A stretch of 64,000 nucleotides of DNA from Parascedosporium putredinis (Eukaryota > Ascomycota > Sordariomycetes > Microascales > Microascaceae): the NCBI GenBank assembly GCA_949357655.1, contig CASHTG010000001.1, forward strand, positions 3,162,001-3,226,000, given 5' to 3'. The notes beneath the pieces are model-generated. The model had not been told where the DNA came from. It was given only the letters and a program-made list of their open reading frames with translations, and did not search any database. Positions 10,256 through 21,588 of the stretch are shown here, in pieces. The position numbers and the translations under genes were made by a program. The first letter of the stretch is position 1. Every line of letters starts with the position of its first letter.

Positions 10256-10935
10256 ATGAAGTTCACCAGCATCTTCGTCGGCACCCTTGCCACCCTCGCT
10301 GCTGCCGCCCCCGTCAAGGAGGTTGCTGAGGAGAAGCGCGGTTTCTCCTCGGTGGTTTCAACCAGTTCTCCACTGGTCTCCAGTTCGGAAGCGGCTTCGA
10401 TGTTCTCGGCGCCAACAACTTCGGCTTCAACAACCTTGCTCTTGCCTACCTCGCCAAGTTCAACGGTTTCAACACTGCCGGCTTCGGCAACTTGATCACC
10501 GCCAACAGCCTCGCCTTCGACCCCTTCGCTGAGCTCTTCGCCTTCGGAAACAACAACCAGTTCCTCCAGCTCAACCACATCCTCACCCTCCAGAACGCCC
10601 TCGTTCTCAGCTGGCTCAGCAACATTGGTCTTGCTTCCAACCTGAACTTCGCCGGTGGTGTCGTTCCCCTCCTTGACTTCGGTAACCTCAACGGCTTCAT
10701 CTCCCCTTCAGCTCTTTCCCCCTCGGCATCGACTCCGTTGTCCAGACCCAGATCACCAGCTTCGTCGGCAACTCTGGCTGTAAGTAGTCTCCTACCATTC
10801 CCCAGACAATCGGGCGATCAGAACATGTTTCACTAACAGAGTTGCTTTTTTACAGTCTTCGTCAACGGCGGCCTTGGCGGTGCTGGCCTCGGCGGCGGCA
10901 TTGGCGGCTTCAACAACGGCTTCTTCAAGGAGTAA
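10256..10935 (+). CDS. Second secreted cysteine-free Phe/Asn/Gly-rich protein
   Basis: Similar in kind to the gene at 5164. Exons 10256-10779 and 10856-10935; about 201 residues after adding one base in each of two runs (near 10342 and 10703). Signal peptide MKFTSIFVGTLATLAAA is followed by a Lys-Arg processing site (AEEKR). The mature part is rich in Phe, Asn, Leu and Gly, with motifs NNFGFNNLALAYLAKFNGF, GFGNLITANS and AFGNNNQFLQLN. The last exon encodes a Gly-rich end (GGLGGAGLGGGIGGFNNGFF). There is no cysteine. It lacks the acidic Ser/Asp segment and the poly-Asn tail of the other copy. Intron phase (1) and position near the C-terminus match the other gene. Both carry a leader intron and strong TATA boxes, suggesting high regulated expression. 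Function is unknown; a matrix or assembling wall protein is a guess. Confidence 0.78.
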
Positions 10936-12923
10936 ATTCGCCCATGGCAATGACCGCCCCGCTTCACTCTTAGCGTGGGAAAGTGTGCAAAGGGGTTGAG
11001 CAACGGTGGCTTCGGCTGCTCCTAGCGGAGCATGGAAAGTTTTTCGCTGCTAGCCTTTCTTGTGCCTTGGAACCACTCCTAATTCCTTTTGTTACTACGG
11101 GTGAGCGGGGCCGCGGAACTTCGGGGACGGACGAAGGAATAGAGAGAGAGAGAGACCAATTTCCTTGTTTCTGGATTCTTTCAAGAGAGCGAACTTTTTT
11201 ACATTGGGGAATCCGCCCTTTCCGGGATTAGTGTTCATAGCCTATTTCTCGGTTTGGGATGAGAGAATGAATGGATTTGGGCAAAAGGAGTAATCTTTTT
11301 CATGTCATATTTTCTTTCTATAGATAACGGCGCGTTGATTTGTGAACCCCTGACATCCTCCAGCTCTTTTCCATTTCTGCTACTTGACAATATACCGGTC
11401 TCCCCTTCATTTCTTTGGCTTCCCTTTCCCCAGCTGAACTGCCGAAGAAGTCTAAACAGTTGGGGTTTGTGTGAGCCAGGACGCAGGGCGCCACTAGAAA
11501 CGTGCCAACTGATGATTTATGCATTGGCACTTGGGGTGGTCAGGCGGGAGTCGAAAAACGTTTTGAGGACCAGGAGAGGGTGTGTGCCTGATTCGGAAGA
11601 GCCACAATTCCGGCTTCAAACAGACAGCTATCAAACTCCAAGAACCCAACAGGGAATGCGAGTAAGGTTATTGACAAGCGTGAGAGGAGGTGGTGGGCCT
11701 GGTCGGAAGCCTAGTTTTCCGGCCGGTCGACAGGTCGAGGGTATGTAAGACCACGAGGGGGTCGTTGCATGAAGAACTGGGGCCGGCCAAACCAGGGGAG
11801 GTTTGTGGGGGAGGGGCCGCTGGGAGGTGATGCCGTCATGGGCACTAGAAATTTTCAATGTATGTTGTGCCTTGAACACAGAGGGGGTTTTTTAACAGAA
11901 ACAGCTTTTCTCCTCGGTTGTCCCCCTGGATGTTTCAGGGTTCCGTTTGGGGGAACGGGGAGGGTGTGGGAGGAGTGGGTGATTTTAGCCTCGCTGAAAT
12001 GACCATGAACCCACCAGCACCAGCCACCTCCACGCGAGGGCTTCATGCGACCACCTCAGTTCGCCCAGTGTCAGCCCACACCCCTCGACGTCAAAAGGCA
12101 GAATCAGCCCTTTTCAGGAACGATTCGAGTACCTCGGCGGGGAGATGGAACAATTGAAATGTTCCGAAAGTAACACCTACTCATTGAAGCTTAAACTGGT
12201 GCGGCCAACACGTTGAATTTTCAGGGTCGAAGAGAAACGAGCCGTGCCCACCCCCATTGTGGTTTCAGATACCATGCAAGAGAAGGGGGAAAAGAGCAAG
12301 TAGGGAAAAACCAGCCCGCCTAACATTTCCGTTGAAGATGGCGCGATTGAGGTGAGGGACTCCCTGCAAATCCGCGATCAAGGCTGCTAGCTGTCAATTG
12401 GGCCCTTATCTTTTTTTTTTTTTTTTTATAAGGGTCTACCTCGGTAATGACTGAGGGGATGCACAGACAAGGTATGTGCTGCTGTGTTAGTTGCAAGTGA
12501 GGATTGAGTTACCCTTCAGGACGGGAACGAACATCTCGTATCGAGCTAGACGGGAGCTTCATTAGACACGGCACTTTCATGATGAGTGGGCTCTGCACTA
12601 GGTTCCAACATTAATCTCAAGTTCATGGCACTGAAGCGGATGTCTCGCCTTCAGCTCTAGGGATGATGGTAACTATCTTTAATTGTAGTGCTTTATCTGA
12701 TATCTTCTCTCCTTCCTTTTTTCCCCCTAATCTCTGATCCTATGTTTTCTTTTCCTCCAGTCCCTTCTTTAGAGCTTGTAATAGTTAGTAGTGCGGGTAT
12801 TGACGACGCAACGTTTAGTTTTAGAAAGCCCCTCGGAGATCCGCTGTATATACAATGCATACGCAGGTGACGAAACAAATTGAGAAAAAGAAAATGAAGG
12901 AAAAAACGAGTCCCGAGCCTATA
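10936..12923. other. Convergent intergenic region
   Basis: No supported gene. It holds the 3' flanks of the secreted-protein gene and of Psf2, a 17-base T run at 12411-12427, and low-scoring open frames (for example plus 11302-11748) without recognisable features. Confidence 0.4.
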
Positions 12924-13798
12924 TCATAATTCCATGTCATCGTCACTCTCTTCGCCCCCAGCAGCCCCGCCTTCTTCCTCCTCTTCCCTCCTGCTCGCCT
13001 CGGCGCTCGCCCCGAGCTTCCTCACCGCATCCATGACGTTCAGTACGAACCCGCGGTTCTCAGCCAGCTCCATCGCGCCCACACCGCGGAGACTCATTAC
13101 CCCGCAACGCCCGTCTCGAGCTGGCTTGTGCTAGCGCGCATCTTGGCTGCCCTGATCTCCCTCAGGTCCCGTAGAAGGGTGCGTACCTCGGCAGCGGCGG
13201 TAATGTCGTCCCCGCGTGCGCTAACAGTATCTCGGAGAGCTCTAGCCAGTGATACGGCAGCGCCGACCGGGGGCGTCAGCTGTGCAGGAGGGGAGGAAGG
13301 GGGCGACAGCACAGGCTCTTTCGCCGGGTCTGTGGACATGGGGTCGACTCGCTTCGTGGCGCCCCGGCCGTCGGCGCGGACCGGAGGAGGCGGAGGAGGT
13401 GAGAAGGCTTCGGGATCAATCTTGGTCTCGTGGTGGATGATGTCGGCGAGGGATGCGGGTGCAGCCAGGGGGTGGCACGATGTTGGCTCGTCGCTGCTTC
13501 TTGAGGAGTACCGCGAGCCAAAGAGGGAGATCAGCTCGTCGCGGAGGTCTTAATACGGGCGTGGATCCCTGAGAGTGGGCACCATAGGTTGCGTGCGTAA
13601 GTTACCGTCATCTTTCAAGGCTCACGACGCGTCGGCGCGCGTCTATGTACGGGGAGGTGGGGGGGATTGGGGCCAATTGACTTACCCCAGCAAATCCATG
13701 CTGTCCAGCCTCTGGCGAGGCACGACTGTGACCAGCTCCATCTCGCAGAGGAAAGCAACCTCGGCGGCGGTGAGGCCAACTGGTAACGGGAGAGCCAT
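12924..13798 (-). CDS. psf2: DNA replication complex GINS protein Psf2
   Basis: Psf2 is one of four GINS subunits; GINS joins Cdc45 and Mcm2-7 to form the replicative helicase in the nucleus. The first exon (13686-13798) encodes the family hallmark N-terminus, with AEVAFLCEMELVTVVPRQR. The second exon (12924-13568) encodes RADLPLWLAVLLKKQRRANI, then PWLHP and LADIIHHETKIDPEAF, an Ala/Pro/Ser-rich middle, VMSLRGVGAMELAENRGFV and an acidic tail ending DDDMEL. The intron spans 13569-13685. The reconstructed length is 253 residues. Four one-base gaps must be filled: C/G runs at 13100, 13457, 13468 and at the donor 13685. As given, the gene appears shattered into three frames, which would be lethal for an essential replication factor, so sequencing error is more likely than mutation. 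The Ala/Pro-rich insertion in the middle is longer than in yeast. Confidence 0.92.
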
Positions 13799-14964
13799 TC
13801 CCGGAGACTGTCACCATGAAGACCAGACTTTGGCGATGCGATGTGGGAAAAGTTGATGTCGTCGTCGACAGTCCCTTTGGCGGGGTCCCAAACTTGGTTG
13901 GCTGCAGAATTGGCGGCTGTCGTCGCCCGCGCGCCTGCAAGACTTGCCCCGCGCCACGCCAGAAGCCAAGCTAAGACAGCCTGGGAGGCTCCTGCCGCCC
14001 CAGAAAATTAGTACCCTTTCCCAGTGCAGTGCCACTTGTCTGGCTCTTGCCATTTTCGCCTGCCGAGGATTAGCCTCGGTGGCTTCTCACTAACATTTGC
14101 GTTGAAAGACAAAATCTTATATATCCATCTAGAGCGAGCCTCAGTGCGCTCGGCTCAAATATCTATTCTTCTCCTTCCACCGCCTAGAAATAGACGGTAT
14201 GCACACTGGATTTATTGTTTGGACTCTTGGGAGATATAATTAACCTTTTCATTTTCTTGCCTTATTCCCCTCGCCGGAAAGGGGCTACCGATGAGCTATT
14301 CTAGCTTGCTCATACGTTCCCAGTATCTCGCGACTTCTTGCGACTAGGATGGAACTAACTCATCCGCGGGATCGCATTCGTAAAGTCCCAGCGATATTGT
14401 AGAGTACTATCACTCCCGAGTAACCCGTCTTCCTTCCCCACACATTTCCATTATGCTCCCTTCGCGTATTCTCCGAGTAACGCACGCGAGCGCGTCGATA
14501 CGTGCTTTGTGTGTGTTGCCAAGCTAGCCTCGACCCGTCAATGTTTATACCTCCATCTGGCCAGCGATATATTTGCATGGCGGCCGTACCGGCTATCCTT
14601 CTGAGTGCATGTCAAGCAGCTCAAGATCCCCTCATATCATACTCCATCAACTCGTTTCGGTATCCTGTTTCCTTCCATTTAGCCCCCTTTCAAATCTAGT
14701 CGCTGTGTCAAGTTGACGGAACATTCCTCTGATCAAAGGTCAACTTGTAAACCTTGCCTCAGGTTAGTTCGGCTCATTCGCGCTAATACGTCTCTCTTCT
14801 CTGAAGGGTAGGGAAAGCCCTCACCTGCTTTCGTCATCGCCCGAGCATCTCAATATCATTATCTAGCGGGCCCAATGTCGGCCTAGGATAAACCGGAGTG
14901 ATAATATACTTTATCAGGTTGAAGCTGATATTCGACTTGCTAGGTGGGAGGATAGTGACTAGCT
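13799..14964. other. Intergenic, no supported gene
   Basis: Lies between the Psf2 start and the 3' end of the RING-like gene. Only short open frames occur (60-72 codons) with no recognisable content. Confidence 0.4.
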
Positions 14965-16299
14965 TTATACTTTGGGATTCGTTGAGATGTCGATCCTGGA
15001 ACTCTCTGAAGAAGAAGTTGGCTCTCTCAAGTACTCGAATCCCGGGAGCCACCCGAGCATGTTTCGTACGCCTCCAAGGAGGTCAAATTTGGCAACTGAA
15101 GGCTTGACCTTGTGGCCGGCGACACCGTTGCTGATATGGGATGACACCTCGTTTCCGGTAGTGAGTGACATCGAGTCGAGCTTATTTTCAGCGGCTTTGC
15201 AAGAAGCCTGGACTTTTCCTGGGCTCGAGTGCCTTGATGTCTGGCTACCGTATCCCTCCTGGACGTATAGCTCAGTGATTTCGCCAACTTGGCTGTCCGA
15301 CTCGGACCAGAGGCTCTGGGAAATGGCTTTCTCCGTGCTGACGCCCTGTTCGTGCACGAAGTGGCCCTTCGGCTGGGCCAAAATTCGATGGCCATGACTC
15401 TCAATGGACTGGAGCACATAGTGCCAGTCCCGTTCAAGAGCTGCAGACCACTCTGCGCCCATACAGTGGTGGCCATGCTGCTGAAGAAAGCGTCCAAAAG
15501 GGTAAATCTCCCCACAGCAGGCCCAGCCAAAAGTTGCCCATAGCTGTGTGATGACTTCCGCCTTTTCATCCAGAGTGACCGCATAGTCATCGCGGCTGAC
15601 GTCAAAGAGCTGCAGACTTGCAAGATAAATGCGCTTGCCTGCCCACGCCACCTGGGTGGCTCCGCAAGCAACAGACCGAATGAGACAATGGCGGCATGTA
15701 TAGTGGCTACACGCGAGCTGATGCAGTGAGTGGCAAGAATCCCTGTGGTCGCAGGAATCGCACTGACGCGTGAGAGCCTCTTCGAAAGCCCATGCGATGC
15801 AGTCGGAAAAGCCATCGTCTATTGGCGAGCTCGTAGCTGTAGAATATTCACCGTCCCCAGTAGAGCAGCAGGACAAATCTGAATCATCCGCGTTATCTGA
15901 TCCATTAGTAGTCGAGTAATCTCCCACGTTGATAAAAACATCGCGGAGGACCATAGCCGTTGCACCGACATCGCATCTGTGGTAGCTGTCATGTTTAACT
16001 AGCTCTTCGTGCCGATGAATGTCCAAGGATGGAAACACCTCAAGGAGACCGGCGTCCAAGATATAGTCAACCATAGGATCGCTGTGGCTGTCGCACGACA
16101 TTTTACGCGTCGTGCTGAAGAGGCGGCGTCCTGATGGGTTCAACTGCTGTAGAATAACTGTTGGGTAGTAACGCTTCTCTTCCAGGGCCTTTCCGAGGAA
16201 TCGCCTAGTGGAAATATCATTAGTATTGGCACAAGTACAAACATGGGTTTTCTGGACATTGGTGCGAGCCCACCTTAGCTTAGCAAAGGAATTTCCCAA
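14965..16299 (-). CDS. Unrecognised protein with a RING/IBR-like cysteine cluster
   Basis: The open frame is 444 codons. A candidate 69-nt intron (16205-16273, GTGGGC to CACTAG, with a branch-like ACTAAT) is divisible by three, so spliced (421 residues) and unspliced forms both stay open. Around the middle is CDSCDHRDSCHS followed by ACSHYTCRHCL. That gives CxxC pairs and a CxHxxCxxC core as in RING or IBR zinc-binding modules of ubiquitin ligases, though the spacing is tight and possibly degenerate. Later Cys/His residues (WACCGE, HGHHC) could bind a second zinc. Upstream is an acidic Ser/Asp stretch, and the C-terminal third is Ser-rich and probably disordered. The start is uncertain: MSCDSHSDPM is an internal alternative. 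I do not recognise an orthologue. A ubiquitin-ligase role is a hypothesis only. Confidence 0.55.
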   Translation of the reverse strand: MGNSFAKLRWARTNVQKTHVCTCANTNDISTRRFLGKALEEKRYYPTVILQQLNPSGRRLFSTTRKMSCDSHSDPMVDYILDAGLLEVFPSLDIHRHEELVKHDSYHRCDVGATAMVLRDVFINVGDYSTTNGSDNADDSDLSCCSTGDGEYSTATSSPIDDGFSDCIAWAFEEALTRQCDSCDHRDSCHSLHQLACSHYTCRHCLIRSVACGATQVAWAGKRIYLASLQLFDVSRDDYAVTLDEKAEVITQLWATFGWACCGEIYPFGRFLQQHGHHCMGAEWSAALERDWHYVLQSIESHGHRILAQPKGHFVHEQGVSTEKAISQSLWSESDSQVGEITELYVQEGYGSQTSRHSSPGKVQASCKAAENKLDSMSLTTGNEVSSHISNGVAGHKVKPSVAKFDLLGGVRNMLGWLPGFEYLREPTSSSESSRIDISTNPKV

Positions 16300-17576
16300 G
16301 TTTTGGAAAGAGAAACTTGGGGGCTAGGTTGTGCTGGCCCTTTTGGAAGTGTGAGTCAAGAATGGCCTCTCTTGATAATAGGGCGATGATCCTTCGTAGT
16401 CGAGAATCTCTTGTCGAGGCTGGTTCAAGTTTCAACTGATGATGGAGGGATGCAGTGATTCAAGTTCTTAACAGTAAAAATTGACATGGCAAGGGGAAGG
16501 GTGTAACATTCAGCTGGGATTAGGTGTGAGAGTTTGCGCTCAAAAGGAGAGGATATGTAGGAAAGGCAAGGCTATAATGTATATGGTAGGGAATAGATGA
16601 GTAGCGAGAAAGAGAAATGAGCAATAGCTAGTGAAAGCGTATAGTGTATCTGAATAAAGGTGGATGGTAAGCTGAGTAGAATAGGACGAAGGAGAGGAAT
16701 CAGTGAAGGAAAGGGTAAAGAAGAAAAGGAAGAACATGAAGGGAAGAGAGTATATGGTGTGGATTGTTGCAGAATCTACTAAACAAGCTGTGGGAATAAA
16801 AGCATGCTTTTGAAAGAGGAAACTGAGGCCAAGGACATGATTCGGGAAGAATCTATGAACCTACTATTGTTCTGAATAAGAAAGGAGAGGCAAAGATACG
16901 CTATGAAAGAAGGCGCGATGCTCGCTTACCGGGGTCCCCAAAGCAAATCTTCCTCGTCCCGTAGACTCAATACCGACTCGATGAGAAGTTGACATCTGGT
17001 ATACACTCGTAGAGATCTAGGAGAGGTGTAGGTAGTCATGATCACGACGGTGGACATTTTGCAGCTGGCGGATCAAGTATTCACGACGCTAGATAATGTT
17101 GGATATCGGAGCGGTGGCTACTACTTCCATGTCAAATGGTGGAAGTGCGTTCGCTATATTCGCAAGATATTTTCTTCCTTCAAAATGCATGTAAACCTCT
17201 CCTTATTGCGTGCCCGTATGCGCTGGATGTCAAGGCCAACAAAGCAATAGGAGTTGACTGAGTTTCATTCAACTGAGAAGATAAAATAGCATCTCTTTTG
17301 ATCTATCCAGGTTCCCAGAAAAAAGGTCTATGAGCCCGAGGAGGGGAGACAAAGAGCCGCCCCTTGAAGTTTGAGAGTGCCCCACGGCAAGCCATCAAAG
17401 AAACATGTATAATGGTGGAACTCGAAAGTTCAAGGATGGACTAGTCGAAATATGTCGCAAGAAAAGACATTGACGTATGCGAAAAAGAAGGAGAAGATAG
17501 AATCGTCGACTCGATATGGCCTACGGTGTACTCCCGATTTCATCCAAGAGAGTGGGTAAAAGGTTGTAGTGTAGAA
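16300..17576. other. Intergenic, purine-rich, no supported gene
   Basis: About 1.3 kb, with a G/A-rich tract at 16540-16800. No frame with recognisable features was found on either strand. Confidence 0.4.
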
Positions 17577-18788
17577 TCAGCACACTTCCCAGAGAGGACG
17601 AGGTATATCTGGTCGTCGCCTAGCTCCCGAACGGCTAGAAGCCGACCTCAGTCCGACGTACACGACACGACGACCTGGATTGCCAACGGTCACGGACTTG
17701 GACTCTAGGCCGTAGTAATCCGATATGGAATGGGTCAGCCATCTCCTGTGAATACATTGGTTAGCAAGGATGGCGCTCAGGGGATTGAAAACGTCCTCGA
17801 TACACGTACTTGAGCGCTGCAGTTTCGTCGTCGTGCTGGGACTCATATACCATGCCGACCTCGACTTTGCCATTCGCCATCTCCTTCCGAGCTCTTTTCC
17901 ATCCAATTTCCCGATCTATTGCCATGGACTTCCTTCCGGAAAATAAGACTTCTTCCCCGTCTTCCTCTTCGCTCCCCTCTAGGCTGTCGCCCCATTGTTC
18001 GATGACAAAACGCCGAACCGGATCCTCCAAGGACCGTACCCATGTCTTGACAACGGGCAGCCGCTTAGCACTTTCGCGCAGATCTCTGGAAACCTCTCCT
18101 GGGCAAAGGCCGGTGGCGCTGCCGTTTTTCCTCTGCTGCTTCTTCCTTGCCGCCTGCAATGCTAGCGTCTTCTCCTCAATACGCTGGCGCACCCCTTTAT
18201 CCCAATACTGAGCCACGTGGTATGGGACGTCGTTGACCGGGTGGGTCGCGCGGGGAAGTAGTCTATGGGCAAGGGGGTTGGGCATTCGGAACGCCAACAA
18301 GATGATCTGAACGGAAATTCAAGGCCAAGTTAGTCGCGCTCCAATACCATACCTCTCCAAGGCTACTATAGAAGGCCCAAGGTTCTCAGGTTGGGACCAG
18401 TTCTCACCATTCTCCCACCGCCTCCTCTGCCGGCTACCTTCTTTGCCTTTGCGTAGCTCCTCCCTCTTTTTCATGCTATCTCGGGCCGAAGGAGGCCGCC
18501 TCAGTGGCGTATGTTGGTCAGCATCTTCAGGTCGAGCTGCGCGAGGCTTTTTCTGGGGCTCGTCGAGGGCTATGGCGAGCGGGGTGCCAGTGCCTCGCGC
18601 TACCGGAGACACACTGAGCGAGGCGAGGGCCGAGATAGTCCATGCTTCTATATCAATCGGGGTCGTCGCGGTCGGGAATTGGTTGTGCTGCTGTAAAGGA
18701 AGGGCCGAATGTGGGGAGGCGGGGTGGCCGGCGCGTCCGGAAGGAGCGATGCGGGAGGGGGAACCGCAGCGTATCGCCCTGGTGCCAT
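17577..18788 (-). CDS. R3H-domain protein with R3H-associated N-terminal region
   Basis: R3H domains bind single-stranded nucleic acid. The fungal R3H-associated N-terminal domain is seen in SARGTGTPLAI-type and GKEGSRQRRRWEN motifs. Exons: 18408-18788, 17810-18306 and 17577-17745, giving about 349 residues. The first exon holds DIEAWTISALASLSVSPVARGTGTPL-type sequence and ends in RRRWEN. The second holds HPVNDVPYHVAQYWDKGVRQ, KKQQRKNGSATGL, PVVKTWVRSLEDPVRRFVIEQW and an acidic Glu/Ser segment. The last exon encodes the R3H core RWLTHSISDYYGLESKSVTV with VVYVG. Introns of 101 and 64 nt have clean splice sites. Three missing bases are inferred (two in G/C runs at 18252 and 18273, one near 18700 in the Pro/Ser-rich N-terminus). 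The start MAPGRYAAV at 18788 follows an AAA context and is probable, not certain. The cellular role is not known to me. Confidence 0.85.
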
Positions 18789-20399
18789 TTTTGAAATTAT
18801 GATGATCTCGGTCGGTCAAGATGCAGAGCCTTGCGTCTTGAGGCCAAATTTGGGACGGGAAACTAGACGAGTCAAATAATTGTTGGAGGGGGCGTTTTCT
18901 CCTTGGGTCTGATTTTAGGGGGCTTGCGCGGGAGTAGTGAAAGGAGGAAGGTGGGGTTAACTCGCGACCAAGACCTGAATAGCCAGCTGTTAATAAGGTG
19001 GGAGCACCAATCCACAACAGAGAACAGAGACCAAAGACGACACTGCAAAAGATACGGGGCAAGGGTAGAAAATGGGGCTTGGATCAATTACTCGGCATAA
19101 AAACCAAGGTATGCGGCGAAGGCAACCTCAATCGCTTCCAAAGACCAAAGTGTTGAGCTGGAGAGGGCTGTCTGCTTCGCTCACGAATGCGACAGATTGC
19201 GCTCAAGTGCGAATGGGTGGGTTGGCGAATTGGCCAAAGACTGATGAGGAAAAGGCCCCACCTCGGAATAGCTGTTCCAAGTATTATTACATCCATCCAG
19301 ATGTAATAGTTCAATGTTTCAACAGCAGCTAGAGCCATCAAAAACGACGCCAGTCTCAAGCCAATCGGATTCTACCTGAGAGCCATGCACGCACTTTACC
19401 AACGAGGTGCTCTATCTTCGGATCTCGTTGAAACGACTGCTGACTACTGGCCCGGCTGGTGGAAAGGCGCACAACCGCCGACTGACGTGCGCGCGATTAG
19501 AAAAAAAAAGGGCAAAAGAAACAGGATTCTTTAGTTTGTTTGTTTGAATTTCCTATTGTGTACACGCGCGGTAGAACCAACGACCGTCGTCGTTTGAATG
19601 CTATCTGAATAGGCGCGAGTCGATATTATGTACATCAAGGGGATCAATCCTCTCCGTCTTCTCCCCACAAAAGAAGCTCCCGAGTCCCTCATCTAAAGGG
19701 CTCCGGTCTCCTGTTCGGGGTAGGTGTTGTATAACAAAAGGGAGAAGAAGAAATGAGCAAAAGAAAAGGAAAAACTGGAAATGGGGTAAATAGGGGAAGA
19801 AAAATAAAAAAGACATGAAGAGAATACGAAAACTGACAAAGGAAGAAAGGGAAAAGACGAATTGAAACAAGAGGGGGGATGGGATCATAGCTCATCAAGA
19901 GTCTCGATCTCCCTCACCAATCTCCGTTCCAATTAAGGCCTGCTTTTTTGTTTTCCAGCTCCGCCAAGCCCAGGCCGTAATCCATGAAGAAAAGAAGAAG
20001 AAAATATGGATGGAGGATGTAGCTCCCCATTCGTCGCGTCGACCTCTTCCATCAGGCCCTTTCATCCTTGAGGAGATAAAGAAATGACGTGGGCGCAGCC
20101 AGCCAAGGTGACACGGTAATCATGTAGAAGAAGAAAAAAAAACCAAACTCCCTTCGCCTGCTATACCGCCCTGTTTGGTATCCTTTCGCTATGTTGGGAA
20201 TCATCGTGACCATGCACACACACACACACACACACGCACACACAAGCAAGCCGAACAAGGTGCAGAGCGGGAGTTGGGGAAAGGGGACAGTCCTCGGGTC
20301 CCATTCCTCACCGGCCGCCCTTGACTTGCGCCGCTCAATCATTACTCCTAAAAAGCCCTGTCATTGGCCTTTGCACCTCGGTCGTTGTTTCTCGCAGCG
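18789..20399. other. Intergenic with CA microsatellite
   Basis: No supported gene. It holds the promoter of the R3H gene, low-complexity purine tracts and a CA repeat at 20215-20244. A tRNA-like D-arm near 19400 was examined and rejected. Confidence 0.4.
20215..20244 (+). repeat. (CA)n microsatellite
   Basis: About fifteen CA units with a single interruption (CG). A simple repeat in the 3' flank of the PAN-type membrane protein gene. Confidence 0.9.
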
Positions 20400-21588
20400 C
20401 TACCTTGCCCCCTTGACTTCGTAGACGGGAACGGATTTGCCATCGCTGGAGCCTAGTCTCTGCATCGCGCTGGACCTGTTGGACCCCAAGATGCCTTTCT
20501 CGCCCTCCATTGGCGGGGCTCTCTTGTTCGACTTGCCAAACGGTGCCCATGATCCACCAGAAGAAGATGAGCGGGCGCTGTTGTTTTTCCTCTTGCGGAA
20601 CATGATGATGAGAACGATGACGACCAGGATGGCGGCGACGCCACCGACGACAGGGGCCGCCACCCACGAGAGGCTGGCGCCGTTGCTGGTAGCGCCTTGC
20701 TGGGATTCCGGGCTTGTTCCACTGGGGGCGGTCACAACCTGGGTGACGCTAACAATGGGAGTCTCGTTCACGGGTGCTCCGTTCGGCACAGTGTCGCTGA
20801 CGGGGGTAGGGTTCACGATTCCGGGATCAAGGCTGGGCGTGGCTACCGCGTTGTTGGCGGGAACGATTGTCAGGAAGCCATTGGGCGTCCCAGCGCTGGC
20901 TTGTTGGCCGGAATTCTACAACCAAGACTGATGTTAGCTCACGCTCTCAACTTTCGGCCGGCCAAAGGCAGGATGTGGCGGTAGGAGACAGTCAATTTCT
21001 TACCGCAGCGGAAAAACACCCGTATCGATGCCCTCAACAAAGCTCAAAGATCCGGTTGATGCGTCCGACTTGAGATAACAGTTATTGAACCCGCGAGCTA
21101 AGGAGGCCTCAAACGAGAAAGCTCGGCAGCCGTTTGTTGTCGCACAGTCGGTCGCGCAACCTTCAAAAGTGGTGTGATGCCTTTGCACGATGTCCGCGCC
21201 GTTGATTACCTGGCCGCACATAGCCTCGAAGGCGCCCGCGCTTCCCTGCGCAAGTTGCCTACCGCCCCGACACGAACTCTGGGATAGAGTAGGGTACTGG
21301 CCCCTTCCGGAGTCGACGAAGCGGCTAGGCTTGGTTGGAATCTCGCCGCCACCAGACGGCACGCCAAAAGCTGACATCCATCGGCATCGCTAAAGTTGAT
21401 GCCCTCGCACCGGGATGGAAAGTGCCGCAGAAATCGGCACATTGTGTAAGAGTTGTAGCTTCGGGAACGGTGCCGATAACCTCGCCATCGAGGGCGACTC
21501 CACACGACAAAACGACCCTAAGAGGTGATCCTACTTCCTGCCCGTCCGCCCCCGGACAGGGAGGGCTACTGCGTCGCTCCAGGCGCAT
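20400..21588 (-). CDS. PAN/Apple-like ectodomain protein with one membrane span
   Basis: Likely a cell-surface protein. Exons 21004-21588 and 20400-20915; about 367 residues after adding three bases (runs near 21012, 21378 and 21412). Two cysteine-patterned modules look like PAN/Apple domains: one with TLTQCADFCGTFHP and CEGINFSDADG, and one with CGQVINGADIV, FEGCATDCATTNGCRAFSF and NNCYLK. A Thr/Pro/Ser-rich juxtamembrane stretch follows, then a single helix (VAAPVVGGVAAILVVIVLII) and a stop-transfer FRKRK. The cytosolic tail is basic and Ser-rich and ends YEVKGAR. A signal peptide is not evident after the ATG at 21588, so the true start may lie upstream, across another frame break or intron. 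Together with the gene at 53.5-54.9 kb it is one of two single-pass surface proteins here with a similar layout. Carbohydrate or protein binding is the family expectation; the ligand is unknown. Confidence 0.72.

Noticed and set aside
10156..10700. Minus-strand Val/Glu-rich frames over the second secreted-protein gene
   Set aside because: They are antisense shadows of the real gene, which has a signal peptide and matching introns on the plus strand.
19375..19440. tRNA-like D-arm on the minus strand (GCAC, loop with GTTGG, GTGC)
   Set aside because: No T-loop of the TTCGANTC type, no convincing anticodon arm and no matching acceptor stem could be placed around it.
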